DNA of 64,000 nucleotides from Acanthopleura granulata (Eukaryota > Mollusca > Polyplacophora > Chitonida > Chitonidae): contig JABBOT010000002.1 in assembly GCA_016165875.1 (NCBI GenBank), positions 27,728,265 through 27,792,264 of the forward strand. The letters are read 5' to 3'. This document shows positions 10,239 to 22,000 of the stretch, piece by piece. The notes beneath the pieces are model-generated. The model was not told where the DNA came from. It saw only the letters and a program-made list of their open reading frames with translations, and searched no databases. Made by a program: the position numbers and the translations under genes. Numbering within the stretch: position 1 is the first letter of the stretch; each line of letters begins with the position of its first letter.

Positions 10239-13200
10239 CAAGCTAAATTCTACCACCTCACAGTGCTAATCTAACTGGCTTGGTCCTGAATGACACAAGT
10301 GGTGCTTTACCAATGGATGCCTTCTTGTTACATTATAGACACAAAGAATCAACATGTTACGCTTTTCTGGGTGAATTCGTTCAATTAAAAATTTATTCAC
10401 AACAAGAATGAATGACTTTTTTGTCTCAAAGTATTGCACTATCTAAATATGATCAAGTAATTTATGTCCATTACTTCATATTTTTACACGAATGAACTGC
10501 GAGTGCCCGTGCAAAATTTTTTTAAATCATTTATGTAGACGGTGTGGAATCCTCGGCAGTCATATAACACTGCCACGTGCACAAGGTTCTCGCTGATTAC
10601 TTGAAAGTACTTGAATTTGTTGAAAACTTTTCAAGATCTTGGAAGTCCTTGAAAAAGAGTTCATCTTGGCAGAATTCTACCTTTAAAGTTAAATAATGCG
10701 CAACTCTTAAACTCCTTCCCGCCTTTAACAAAGGGTCCAAAGCTATGTATTCACTGATTTATTTCTTGAACATGTCTTTCTTATGGGCTTGATAACGATG
10801 TTAGTATGTACATCGATACGTCATGATAAGAAACCTAGAAGTTGTATATCCATAAGACAGATATGTTCTAGTGTAATTCCATCCCAACTTCTAAATGCCA
10901 CTTAAAGAAGATTTATTTCTTTCCCGGAAGAACGTCACACTGCCAGGTGCAGGCGTGCTTATAACAAACCTGGGTAGTAAACAAACACTGCAGTGGCACA
11001 GCGGGAAACAGTGTATTTTTACTGCGAGTTGGACCAATTTGTTTAGCCCGTCAGCGCCTCCCATTATATCATGTTGCATCATGTTCAGAATGGATTGATA
11101 AGTCAGCTACCAAAATTATATCCCTTAATCTCCATATAAAAGTTTGTACCAAAATTGGAATAAATGTAGGAAATTACAATAGATCCTTGGACAATATTTT
11201 CTTTCACAGCAGGCTGGGAACCCGGTTGATGATATTAACTCTAACAGCTAAACTGTTTGTCAGTACGCTGAGGCATGCGTCTGAAGAAGAAAACGAAAAT
11301 GTATTGGTGCTGATTTAATCAGGGTATTTGTATGTTTTGACGCTTATCACGACACGAGCTTACATCCCTAATCATTCACATTTATACAATTTGTATTTTG
11401 CAGAAATGCCAGTACGATCGGGAATATCCCCTTACTTGAACAATATGTGAAGGAAGTTCGTTCCATGTCAGTACTGAATAGGGCTCTACATATATTATAT
11501 GTGAACAATGGTGTTTAATACAGGTATGGTGAAGCTTAGGTTCCATCTTGAAAGCGCGAAAGAGACACACGTTGATACTGTGTTCCTCTTTTAGAAATAT
11601 AACGCCATGCACGGCAATTCAGAAGATTAAACATTTAGTCTGTAGGTGTAGTATATTCAACGAAGTTAAATCTTATAACAGCTTACTGTAGTTTTCAAAA
11701 CTACTGAGAATGAAACAGTGGTTAACAGCTGTGTTTTATTTCATAATATACATGGGCACATGTATCATCTTCAATGCACTGTCTATCCAGCATATATACT
11801 TGTGAGTAAATACACTCACTCATTCTTGAGCTATATATATGTTGGATTGTACGCACTTATACATACAGGCTGTGCACCGATGCATATATGGCCCATGCGC
11901 GCATTCCTCCTTTGTGGCCAGTGTATACCAAGGCCAAACAAGCTTGTTGGGCGTTTAGTTAAGTGGGGTGTCACACCTTCACTGCGCATTCGAAATCGCA
12001 AATGGTCCAGGGAAAGAGAAAAAAAAAATGGCCGACATATAAATGATTCTGTTAAACCCAAGCAATTAAATCTGTTTTCTCCGGGCAACCATATTGCACA
12101 CGACAGAGTGCATGGTTCAGCTTTCTGGGCGATCTGGAATATTCATTCACACCTGTTTGTCCATTTACATAAAATACTGCCGTTGATGATATGGAAAACT
12201 GCACAGGAATTATCAAAAGTGTTATAAAACTGAACTGGGACCTTTTTGTTGTTACCTGCTAGTGCAGTACAATGAACCAGGAGGCTCTCACCAATGTGGT
12301 CGTGAGTTTAAGTCCAGCTCAGGCCAGCTTCCCCTCCGGTCTTACATCAGAAGGTACGCCACTAACCTTGCGGATGGTTGTGATTTCCCCGGGTTCCTCC
12401 CGGGTTTCTCCCGCCATGTAGGGGTGGCCGCCATCGTACAAGTGAAATACCCTAGCGTAGGGCGTAAAACACCAGTCAATATCAATAAATAAACGAATAA
12501 ATATATGAAAAAAAAAAATAAATACATCAGAAACTAAAGTATCTGAAACCTCTATCGTTGGCTTATATTTTAACTTAATGAAATGACACTCAACTACATA
12601 TATACTTAAAACGATGAGATATAAATATTGGAAGTAATGCAAACCTATATTTTCACTTATACAACCATGCTACATTATATTTAGATTGAGAGTGTATATG
12701 TATTATTCAAGTATATATGGATACAATCACCGACAAGCAATAAAATGATATTGTTCCTAATCGGGAATGTTAAACCATTATACAGTGGAAAGAGTTTGGG
12801 TTCACTCCATATATGTAGCTTGAACAATTACAGATCTTAATTTACCAGGCTACTTAATTCCATTAGAGATTATGGGCAGCAGGAATAAAACATGTGATAC
12901 GTATAAACGTCGAAGTATCCCCTTTAAAATAGAAATTATGTACAACAAGCAGTATGCATATTTACGTATTATATTTTATATATAAAATTTATATTTACAT
13001 ATATTTTTTACATATTGTTCTGTTCAGGCAAACAAATCACATGTTGAATTTAAAATAAAGAGTGTATGGATATACCGGTGAATATACATTACGTCTAAAG
13101 TCCGCCTCGTTGATGACGAAACTGGTTATATTTTATTATTCACAATTCACTCATCCACTTTATACGCATGCGTGTGTTATACCATTGATCTTTTGTTAGG

Positions 13201-13942
13201 CGTACGGCACGGTTTTAAAAAATATTACTTAAATGAACAGTTTATATCTTCGCGGTTGTTATTAGTGTTAATCAGTGTTGCCTGAGCTCATGGGATTTCA
13301 ACCAAATCTGTCAACTCTTGTCCAAGACCAAGGTATCTGTCAATCTCATCCAAATGTTCATTTTCAAGTGACCGTTTTTCAACGTTATGCAAACAATACA
13401 TCTGATTGCAATCAAAACCAGGCAATTGCAATAAAATCTTAGGAAAATTCACGCTGTCAAAACTGTCTTTGCATTAAATAAGAAAGAGTCATTTGACAGG
13501 AAAGCTGTATATGTAAGAGTTCAGGTAACACTTGAGATGCTGTTAAATGACATTCGGTACTTTTCATCCATATCCTAAATGGGTTCTGTATAGTACACGT
13601 ATCTGTGATACGTAACAACCCAAAGTCTATGTATTATATCGCGCACATATATCTGTATAAAACTACATCATTATACAAACTGATCCTTATATAATATATA
13701 TGTAGAAAACACTCCAAACCACGGCCAAATGCTCTTGGACACCGATTCATCTGCACAGTTTTTCGTAATACACAGTCCATGGAATGTTCATGAGGCCACG
13801 TTCCTATAGCTGAACAGCTGTATATAGCGAACGACAAAGAATTGCTGGAACATATATAATATGGTGCTTTGTGTTGAAAATAAGTGCACGAAGCCTGCAA
13901 GCGTGTGGAATGCATTGAGACATACAAGTTCGGACAAATCGG
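10239..13942. other. Unit 1 spacer between KirB and the ParB-like gene
   Basis: It begins with KirB 3' untranslated sequence. 10432-11509 is present only in unit 1. A plus-oriented SINE-like copy is at about 12256-12530. From about 12540 to 13600 the DNA is AT-rich with no coding frame I would support. The minus frame at 13634-13927 abuts the ParB-like gene and is treated as untranslated or intronic. Confidence 0.5.
12256..12530 (+). mobile_element. SINE-like element with tRNA-like head
   Basis: It opens with tRNA-like sequence including a B-box-like GTGAGTTTAAGTCC, followed by the family body and an (AATA)n tail. Orthologous copies sit at about 27890-28165 and 41075-41350. Confidence 0.75.
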
Positions 13943-15154
13943 TTACTCACCAACAATTTCTATGTCTTCACCGTCAAACAGAAGGATATCTCTCAAACTT
14001 AAGTTAATTTTACTGTTGTTCTCGCGGAATTTAAGCTTGTATTCTTCTACATCTGTTTTAATCACAGCCGGTATCCTGATAGAAGAGCGGTGTTGTCTAG
14101 CCAGGCGATAGGCCCACAGACGACGATTTCCATCTACCACTCTGTCTTCTTCGAACACCCTGTACACTATGATCGGAGGGATGTTTGTCTGCTCTCCTAT
14201 CGGACTGCTCAGCAGCGACAGAGCTATACTCCTCAGCGAGACGCCCGTGTGGACGCCCGAGAATGTGGATGGAATAGATTTCTTTGTGTACTTGACGTTG
14301 TTTGGATCCAAGTATGTTTCAGAGGTTGTCTGTCCCAACTGCAGCCCCCTGAAATTTGTCAGAATGTCATCATATCTCGAGTGAGAAATTTGTTCATTCC
14401 TGTGGGATCGAGCCGTGTGAGAATAAAGCAGATTCCCATTGACGTTGTTGTTCACTTCTATATCCCCGCTCACAGGAGTCCTGTTGTGGAACGGGCTTGT
14501 TGTGCCAGCAATTTTTTGGAAAGGGTATTTTGTCGGAGCGATCCCGCTGTCGGAAGGGTGTGATATCAGATCAGTCCTGCCGCTGTAAGGGGTTGTTGTC
14601 TCGTGTCTTGTCCTGAAGCCGAAGTCTGCTTGAGGTGTGGGATTGCTATTAATTAGTCCCAGAGCTTTATCCGTCTTCATGTACCATGATCCACCGGGCC
14701 TTCTCCGCACATGGATGTCTCTACCTTCGTTGTAGGTTGTGAATTTGCTGCTTGGAATAATCCAGTATGAACACAAAATGACGGGAATATCACGACAGCC
14801 TCCCAGACGCTCGTACTGCTTAAACACCCATAAACGGCGGTTGTCAGCACTAAAGTATTTCCCATTCCGCTCACAGACTGTTATCGTTGGCATACTCTCC
14901 ACTGTTGTTTTACCTTCACATAATTTGTCTAAAGTCTCTCCAATCATTACGCCTCGGTGATTACTTCTGCTATCAAAAACATTGTTGATGGAGTCTTGTA
15001 CGTAGCGAATATCAGATGGTCTCAGACGCATCATTTTTGTGACTGCCTGAAACAAAACGATTACCTCACAACTTACAGCTGCTTGCCAGGCTGCTTCCCA
15101 GAAATATCTCGCACGGGTATTTCCATTTATATCGAAAGTGAAAGTAGGACACAT
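13943..15154 (-). CDS. Tandem ParB/sulfiredoxin-like domain protein, copy 1
   Basis: A 403-codon frame. Two ParB-like segments are visible. The first (about 41-127) has PSDIR, an IP-x-I-x-V strand and D-N-R-R-L-W-V. The second (about 302-366) has IPPIIV and V-D-G-N-R-R-L-W-A-Y. The second motif resembles ParB box II (GERRxRA), which binds the nucleotide in ParB CTPases and related sulfiredoxins. A low-complexity polar linker joins them. The start is uncertain: ATG at 15154 gives a 40-residue extension, but an acceptor-like TTTGTTTCAG sits just before a Met-Met at 15034. The frame stops inside GTTG|GTGAGT, a good splice donor, so further exons may follow at lower coordinates. Function unknown; I infer a nucleotide-binding fold only. 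Confidence 0.7.
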   Translation of the reverse strand: MCPTFTFDINGNTRARYFWEAAWQAAVSCEVIVLFQAVTKMMRLRPSDIRYVQDSINNVFDSRSNHRGVMIGETLDKLCEGKTTVESMPTITVCERNGKYFSADNRRLWVFKQYERLGGCRDIPVILCSYWIIPSSKFTTYNEGRDIHVRRRPGGSWYMKTDKALGLINSNPTPQADFGFRTRHETTTPYSGRTDLISHPSDSGIAPTKYPFQKIAGTTSPFHNRTPVSGDIEVNNNVNGNLLYSHTARSHRNEQISHSRYDDILTNFRGLQLGQTTSETYLDPNNVKYTKKSIPSTFSGVHTGVSLRSIALSLLSSPIGEQTNIPPIIVYRVFEEDRVVDGNRRLWAYRLARQHRSSIRIPAVIKTDVEEYKLKFRENNSKINLSLRDILLFDGEDIEIVGE

Positions 15155-16858
15155 CTACGCAAATTCAAAAGATAGGCCTATCTGTGGCGTTCATACTGAT
15201 CAGCTACAATTGCATGCATAATTGTCACAGCAGGGACCTACACATATGTGCCCAGTTCAGCTGAACGATGTCTATAAACAGCCTGCAGCCTCCAAATACA
15301 CGTCTATTATACTGATTTAGAAGTGCACGAGTTCCTCTGCAGAATGGAACAAAAATGTCTGTGTTTCAATCTACATGAATTTAACGTCGTCGCACCATAT
15401 CTTCCAATCAAACATAGGGTTCAAACATTGGTGTTTTACTCCGTACTCAAGCATATTTCAATTACACCGCAGCAGGCAGCATTATGGTGGGATGAAACGG
15501 GCAGAGCCCGGGGAAATCCAAAACTTATTAGACCAGGCTGTTTGTTTATGGTGGTTGAAATATATTACATGTTTTGCATTTGAGCAAACGGTTTTTATAT
15601 ACTAAAATACGGCTGTCCGCAGTCGCCAAATGAGAGTTTGCTACATGCAGTGGTAATCGAGGTCGACAAAATGGAATTTGGGGTCAAATTTATCCCCGAC
15701 CTTGACATCGATACTGAACTCTTTGGGTTTGACCTTGAATCACATTCAAGGGCACAATACTATAGAGGTTGCTAAAAGAGGTTTGTTCACCTATGGTCTT
15801 GCCATACAAGTGTTATGAATCGGAATTAGATTTATTTATCTGATTGAATGATTATATGTCACGAGAGCGATAATAAAGCTATATAACTTAATAATACTAC
15901 AATGAATAAAGTATGGAGTATGGTGGTTGACAATATTACATTTGATCAGAATTGCTGAAACACTCTGTGTCTTTAACTGTGAAAGGCAGAGTCTAGAATA
16001 ACTTTGATTTATCACTTGAGTCCATAAAAACACCATATCTCTTCGTGTGTTACGTATTGAAGTTCCCCAATGTTTATTTGAGGTATAAGGAACTCGAGTC
16101 GTTAAATTCCACCGATTGGTGCTGACATGAATAAGAACCAGTTATCACAGTCACAGTAGAAATGAAAATATTCAAAAAAATAATGCATTTTTAGTAGTTA
16201 TACGAATGCGTCTTTCAGAAAACTGAATAAAACCAGCTTCCATACCTAACATAAGCATATTATGTGTAAAACAGGTTTATTTGGTGAAGAGATATAACAG
16301 AGCAGAAGAGTTATTTTCTTGGTTGTTTAAAATGTCCCTGAATTCAGCGTCAAAAATGTCATAGTTAAGCTGACCTTTCCCTTGAAAACTACAATTATAG
16401 ATGTTGTAAACACAAGGGCAGCACTGTTACATCATCGTTGGACAAAACGATGTTCGGGAGCATATCTAGACCACGTCACTGCAGGATGTGTCCAGGCGGA
16501 AAAAACTAAGTCAGTGAGCCTGTCAAAAAGGTTAAAGGCCATCTATTTAAATCCTAGTTTTGGACGTTTTACTGTGCTCATGTACGGTGCGTACACACTC
16601 AGTTTATTGGAGTTCATGGCGTAGTACGTAGCAGACGCAAATGTCCGGAGGCGTACTCTCCGAGTTGATAGGTCTACCCGCAATTAGGACAAGTTTAAGT
16701 CGACTCTCAGAAATGTGGTAATGGAGTATAGAGTTGGGATAAACAGGAGAATTAACAGAGTTGAGCAGTGACACTTACACTCAGCTAACAGGCTGACTAA
16801 ATGAGGACAGACTCCGTGTGAAGCAGAGCCAAGAGCCATTGTTTGACCTTATATACTA
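15155..16858. other. Intergenic stretch across the unit 1/unit 2 junction
   Basis: 15425-15545 holds a minus SINE-like fragment. 15928-16102 is the module also seen upstream of KirB. 16103-16850 is unit-2 sequence upstream of the first recognisable KirA exon, and it contains no coding frame I can support. The KirA initiator exon may be here or further upstream, but I could not identify it. Confidence 0.5.
15425..15545 (-). mobile_element. SINE-like fragment with internal deletion
   Basis: It has TGGTGTTTTACTCCGTACTC and ATTATGGTGGGATGAAACGG but then jumps to unrelated sequence. The unit 3 copy (44348-44515) keeps more of the body, so this and the unit 2 copy (31055-31175) carry a deletion. 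Confidence 0.65.
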
Positions 16859-16859
16859 G

Positions 16860-18184
16860 TGCAAGGTTGCCGCTGCTTTCTGGAAAGCACGTGCACTGTG
16901 ACGGAGTCTACAGACGAAAAGAAGAAGAAATTCCAGTGGTTGTCACACAGACTATTTTCGTCCACGAAAACCAAAAAGAATCAGACACGGCTGGTGAGTA
17001 AACATGGCCAGTTCTACGTCAGTTTAGACAAGATCAGTCTACTAGAAAAATTGAGGAAATATCTCGGCGATGGCTTTACGACGTTCCTGGACATCAAATG
17101 GCGCTGGGCTCTGCTCACCTTTTGTATGGGCTATTTGCTAACCTGGATAAGCTTCGCGTGTTATTACTTCGCCTTCGGTCACGTTCACGGGGATATTGTG
17201 GACGAGGGTCACTCAGGGAACTTTACCCCGTGTGTGGCCAATGTACACTCCTTCACCACAGCCCTGCTCTTCTCCGTGGAGTCTCAGCACACCATTGGCT
17301 ACGGCTTCCGGTCAGTCACAGACGAGTGTCCCCACATCATCACAGCCGTCTTCTTCCAGTTCATCATCGGACTGGGCGTCCAGTGTCTTATAGCAGGTCT
17401 GGTGTTCGCCAAACTTCAACGGGCCAAAAAACGCTCCGAGACCGTTCTGTTCAGCAGTCTGGCCTGTGTCTGTTACTTCAATGGTAAACTCCGACTGTCC
17501 ATCCGTGTGGGCAACCTGCGGCCATCTCACCTGCTGGAAGTGACCGCCATGGGAATGCTGGTGAAGAAAAAGACAACTGACGAAGGGGACGAAATCCCTT
17601 TCCACCAAGAGTTTCTAGATTTTCGATCTGAAAATGACAGCGAGAACATCAATTTGTTATGGCCAGCTGTCCTATATCATACCATAGACGAAAACAGTCC
17701 GTTAAAGAATTCGAGTTCGAGGGCGGTTCTGGCGCGGTACTCGGAGCTCGTAGTTGTGTTAGAGGGCGTGGTCGACTCCACCAGCCGCACATTCCAGGCC
17801 AGGACGTCATATTTACCAGAAGAAATATTGTATGGATATCGCTTTAAGCCTATCGCTCCACTTGTAAAGCACGCTGGTCTCTTCAGGATAAGTTATATGG
17901 ATTTTAATGTAGTGATACAACAGCATTCTGTTCGAGTGATGTCGGAAGACGAGCCTCCCTCCCTGGAGTCACGTGGTTGTCAGACTGAACCTGGGGGTCG
18001 GGATGAGGACATTGATGATCTTAGGGAGCAAATCATCGCCAATGGTTTCCTCAGTTGTGAATTAGGGAGAAGGTCGGAATCGGTGGAAAGTTTCCTGGAA
18101 GCCACCGCCACTGAGCTTCTGGGGATAAGTGCTGACGATGTTCTGAGACTTCGCGAAACCGTCACAACTGATTCGCAAACTTGA
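16860..18184 (+). CDS. KirA copy 2: intact inward-rectifier potassium channel
   Basis: About 440 codons with complete Kir architecture: RLVSKHG (44-50), the slide-helix region and WRW (81-83), TM1 (about 84-106), filter TIGYGF (145-150), TM2 (about 160-185), AKLQRAKKR at the start of the cytoplasmic domain, then LEG (301-303) and YGYRF (325-329). The acidic C-tail reaches about 110 residues beyond that. It is a plasma-membrane K+ channel subunit. Gln175 occupies the position of Kir2.1 Asp172, and Glu227 aligns with Kir2.1 Glu224. No in-frame ATG precedes the conserved region. An acceptor-like CTAG ends at 16859 and leaves a first codon N-TG, so an upstream exon must supply the start. KirA and KirB differ clearly in sequence, so their duplication is much older than the tandem triplication. 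Confidence 0.9.
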
Positions 18185-18266
18185 CTAAAGTTGATAATAA
18201 TTCTCCATTACATATGATCCTCAGACATTGACTTTATGTGTATGAATTTCTATTTAAAAGCTACAA

Positions 18267-18272
18267 AATAAA
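18267..18272 (+). terminator. AATAAA polyadenylation signal of KirA copy 2
   Basis: It lies about 80 bases after the stop codon, at the same site as in the other copies. Confidence 0.6.
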
Positions 18273-18354
18273 ATATGTATCGGGGTAACATAATAATTTA
18301 CTATACAGTGAGAAAAATGAACCAGGATGTATGATTATATGGTCTTCTGTAGGA

Positions 18355-19005
18355 CCAGTGGGAACTTTGCGCTTGAGCGTGCGGGCATTGGGCTTATGCG
18401 TGGGAACACTGTGCTTGTGTGTGCGAATACTGTGCTTGTGTGTGTGAACATTGTGCTTGTGCTTGCATGTGAACATTGGGCTTGTGCTTGCATGTGAACA
18501 CTGTGCTTGTGCGTATAAATATTGTGCTTCAGTGTGCATGTGAACATAGTGCTTGTGCGTGTGAACAGTGTGCTTGTGCGTGTGAACATTGTACTTGTGC
18601 ATGTGAACATTGTGCTTGTGCATGTGAACAGTGGGAAAAATAAACCAGGATGAATGATTATATGGTTTTCTGTAGGACCAGTCCGAACATTGTGCTTGTG
18701 CTTGCATGTGAACATTCTACTTGTGCATGTGAACACTGTGCTTGCATGTGAACATTGTGCTTGTGCGTGTGAACATTGTACTTGTGCGTGTGAACATTGT
18801 ACTTGTGCATGTGAACATTGTGCTTGTGCTTGCATGTGAACATTGTGCTTGTGCATGTGAACATTGTGCTTGTGCATGTGAACATTCTGCTTGCATGTGA
18901 ACATTGTGCTTGTGCGTGTGAACATTGTGCTTGTGCGTGCATGTGAACTTTGTGCTTGTGTGTGTGAACATTGTGCTTGTGTGTGCGAACATTGTGCTTG
19001 TGCAG
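18355..19005. repeat. 21-bp minisatellite behind KirA copy 2, with a duplicated flank
   Basis: Same unit as at 2705-3145, about 30 units. Between two blocks of repeats (about 18628-18682) sits a second copy of the unique left flank (compare 18308-18360, both containing CAGGATG.ATGATTATATGG). The array was therefore enlarged by duplicating flank plus repeats. Confidence 0.92.
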
Positions 19006-22000
19006 GGAAAGCACATTTCCTTGATCACTGTTTTACGTTCTACTCAAGAATTTTTCACTTGTGATAATGGCAACAGACAGTTTTATAGGAGGGGAAAACT
19101 TTGATGTCCGGTGTAAACCAAAACCTGTGTTAAACTGCTGCTCATCCAGCAATGAATGCAATCACGCTACCTCGAGTGCGTTGTCACGTGGCGCTTATTT
19201 TGACGTGAATGGAGAGATCACAGAATTAGTCTATTTTTATGCAAAGTATTTACAATGATTGAAGTCATTGGTTACTCCAGCTAACTCCCGCAATGGTGGC
19301 CGCAACATCATGGGTATCATTATCTGTCTGACCCAGATATGAACAAACCGCTGCACCTAAATTTATAATTACGCTTTACATCTGTCGAGATATATATGTG
19401 ACTTACTACATGCTGACATGCTGTTACAAAGGAATACAATGTAGTTATAAATCTGTGTGAGTAAACCAACCGACGCCAAGAGACATCTGGTCTATTTGGT
19501 GCGGACGAAGAGCGGAGTGAGTGGAGACCATACAGGTTTTAAAACTTAACGAGAAATATAGGAAAACCTGCTCTCGTGTTACACGTTGAAAACTTACACA
19601 TACATCTTTTGAATTGAAAACTTGACCGTTCCAGCTATAGGCTATTGGATATATACAGTTATAGGACCTGGCCATGAGAGATACACTTCATTTAGGGCAC
19701 CCTCCGTAACATGGCATTTATAATTATAATATTAATATTTAATTACTTGATTGTTGCTTAAAGCCACAATCCAGGCGTGTTTGTTTTTCATACGAGTTTT
19801 ATGTGTGGTGAACTGACAAACTGGCTTTCCTCATGTGACGCACAGGAAGGCATATATATATGTGGAGCATATTCCACAAATGTTAGATTGCGCGCACGAG
19901 CACTGGAGCATTGTAACCACTTACTGTCTCCAAGGCGCGACAAGCAGTGAGAATGGGGCATGCATAGGCCTACTTTAAATATCGGCACATGTGTAGCCAT
20001 TGGATGACGGTCTGTGGTAGGCCTAACATTGATTGGTGGCATTGAAACAATATTTTCAGTCGGAAATTCGGCAAATGTCTGTTGGTGGCTAACAGGTTGA
20101 ATAGACAAGTTGTATTTGTCTCGCGTGAACAGATTGTGTGAGTGGTACCTGTATGATATCTCCAAAACCGAATCGCCATGCACAATATGGCTGAGTTGTG
20201 CCAATGGAGTATTAAACCCTCAACCATTCATTTATTGTCATCATTAGCTATTTAATGAATTAAATATGTCTGTTCCCGTCATGATCGCAGTGATTTCAAG
20301 GTGAATTTGTCTGATTTTGTACTTTCACCTTTCGATCGCCATTGTTAGGCCTATCAATAAGAAGATATAAATCTGACTTAGCGATAAACTTAGGCTAAGT
20401 GTTCAGCTTTCGGCAGGCTCAGCGTTCAGCTTTCGTCGATTCCATACAACACAACGCAGTAAATATAGACCTATAAATTAAATCCCTTTTGATTTAAAAT
20501 CCTTTAACCACTGCCATAAAGTTTCAGTCCCGTTTTCCAAGGATTTCAATCATCAAATCGACGGCTGTGAGTTAGTTCAATACGCGTGAACAGCTGAAGG
20601 GAAACAACTTTCAATACAGTTTGTTAAAAACGCACGAGAATAACTAAAGAGTTGTGGCCAACTACAGGCAAAGATCCAGAAGACCAGAGGATGGGGTCTA
20701 CGAGATTAAAAATCGGAGGCTCGAGAGGCCGCTCCACCGTTGATTGTCGTAGAGACCAGTTTTCAGACATTTAACGTTGTGAGCGCCCCTGGTGAAAATT
20801 TTTTCACTATCTCACTTTAAAACGCTCCATAGAAGAACCTTATTTAATCGAAAAATAATAGAAAATTTCAAGTTTTAATGCAGGCCTAAGTTTTAATAAT
20901 ATATTCATTTGATTGCTGTTTTACTCAAAAATATTTCACTTATACGACTGCGGCCAACATGATGGTGGATGGAAACCGGGGTAACACTCCCCTAACTGTG
21001 AACATGCCTTGATTAAATTTTCGACTTGGTTACATAAAGTTATTTCTACTTTAGTTCAAATTTAATTTACAGATTTTTTATTCATTCAAGAAGTGGGTTT
21101 ATCTTGTGTACACAATTTCTTCAAAACTATTTAAAAGATAGCTCCTAAATTTGGTAAACACATTCACCTCATAGAGGACAGGATAAGGTTAAATTTTGAG
21201 ATTGGAGGAATTTAGTTTTCTATTTTTCTTCATTTTATAGACCTGGTGTTAACGGGGGAAACAATCATACATCAAAAACGATAACTGGTAATTATTACCT
21301 CTTTTTGTTTTCTTTGCAGAGTATTCTCCCCTTATTTCATTTTCAGGAGAGATAGCTCTGACCAACAAAGATTAAAGAGTATTTTGTTGTGGGTTGCCTC
21401 CCTTGAATTCATTTCTTGCTTTAACAAAGTATTGAAGGCTTTTCTCCACTCTTATTCACCATTCATCAAATAGGTATCAGATGTATGTGTTTACGTACAA
21501 GTTATAGTCTGAACATTACTTGAATAACAGTATCCAGTCATTCAAATGATTTAAATGCCTTTTTCTACGTGCATGCATCAGAAGATCGCTGGTATTTTAA
21601 TCCCACATGGGTACCCTTAACACTTTTTGTTTCAGTGAAATCAATGTGACGAACCAAGAAGAACAAAACCGTGTTCTTAGTCAATGTATCGTCGGCCATA
21701 AAGTATGTTCATAAAATTTTTATTTATTTATTTATTTGTTTGATTGTTTTAAGCTGGACTCAAGAGTATTTCATTTATACGACGGCAGCCAACATTATGG
21801 TGGGAGGAAACCAGGCAGAGTCCCGAGGAAACCCACGACCATCTGCAGGTTGTTGGCAGACCTTCCCACGTACGGCTCTACTTTAAAGAATAGTTTGTGG
21901 TAGGCCCCTATGTCAGTATAGGCTTACATCAAAGGGAAATGATGTGTTGGCTTACAATCTATTAGCCGGGTAGCCTATAGTTTGCAAAACAAAACAAATA

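Larger units (their letters stand above)
1575..15927. repeat. Tandem segmental duplication, unit 1 (KirA1-KirB1-ParB1)
   Basis: This block matches 15928-31557 and 31558-44900 almost throughout, in the same order and orientation: KirA (+), 21-bp minisatellite, SINE-like copies, KirB (+), ParB-like gene (-). Unit 1 uniquely carries about 1.08 kb downstream of KirB (10432-11509) that the other units lack. It also has only two copies of the 37-bp repeat upstream of KirB. Boundaries are estimated by eye and could move by tens of bases. Confidence 0.9.

Noticed and set aside
13634..13927. 97-codon minus frame next to the ParB-like gene, open in all three units
   Set aside because: Openness in three recent copies is not evidence of selection; composition is unlike a protein domain and it lies where intron or 3' UTR is expected.
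14090..14563. Plus-strand frames antisense to the ParB-like gene
   Set aside because: The minus frame is much longer and has recognisable motifs conserved in both repeats; the plus frames are shadows.
13943..15154. Bacterial contamination or recent horizontal transfer of a ParB gene
   Set aside because: The gene lies inside an animal tandem duplication, flanked by splice-like signals and SINEs, and its motifs (N-R-R-L-W) differ from bacterial ParB. An ancient transfer cannot be excluded but is not shown.
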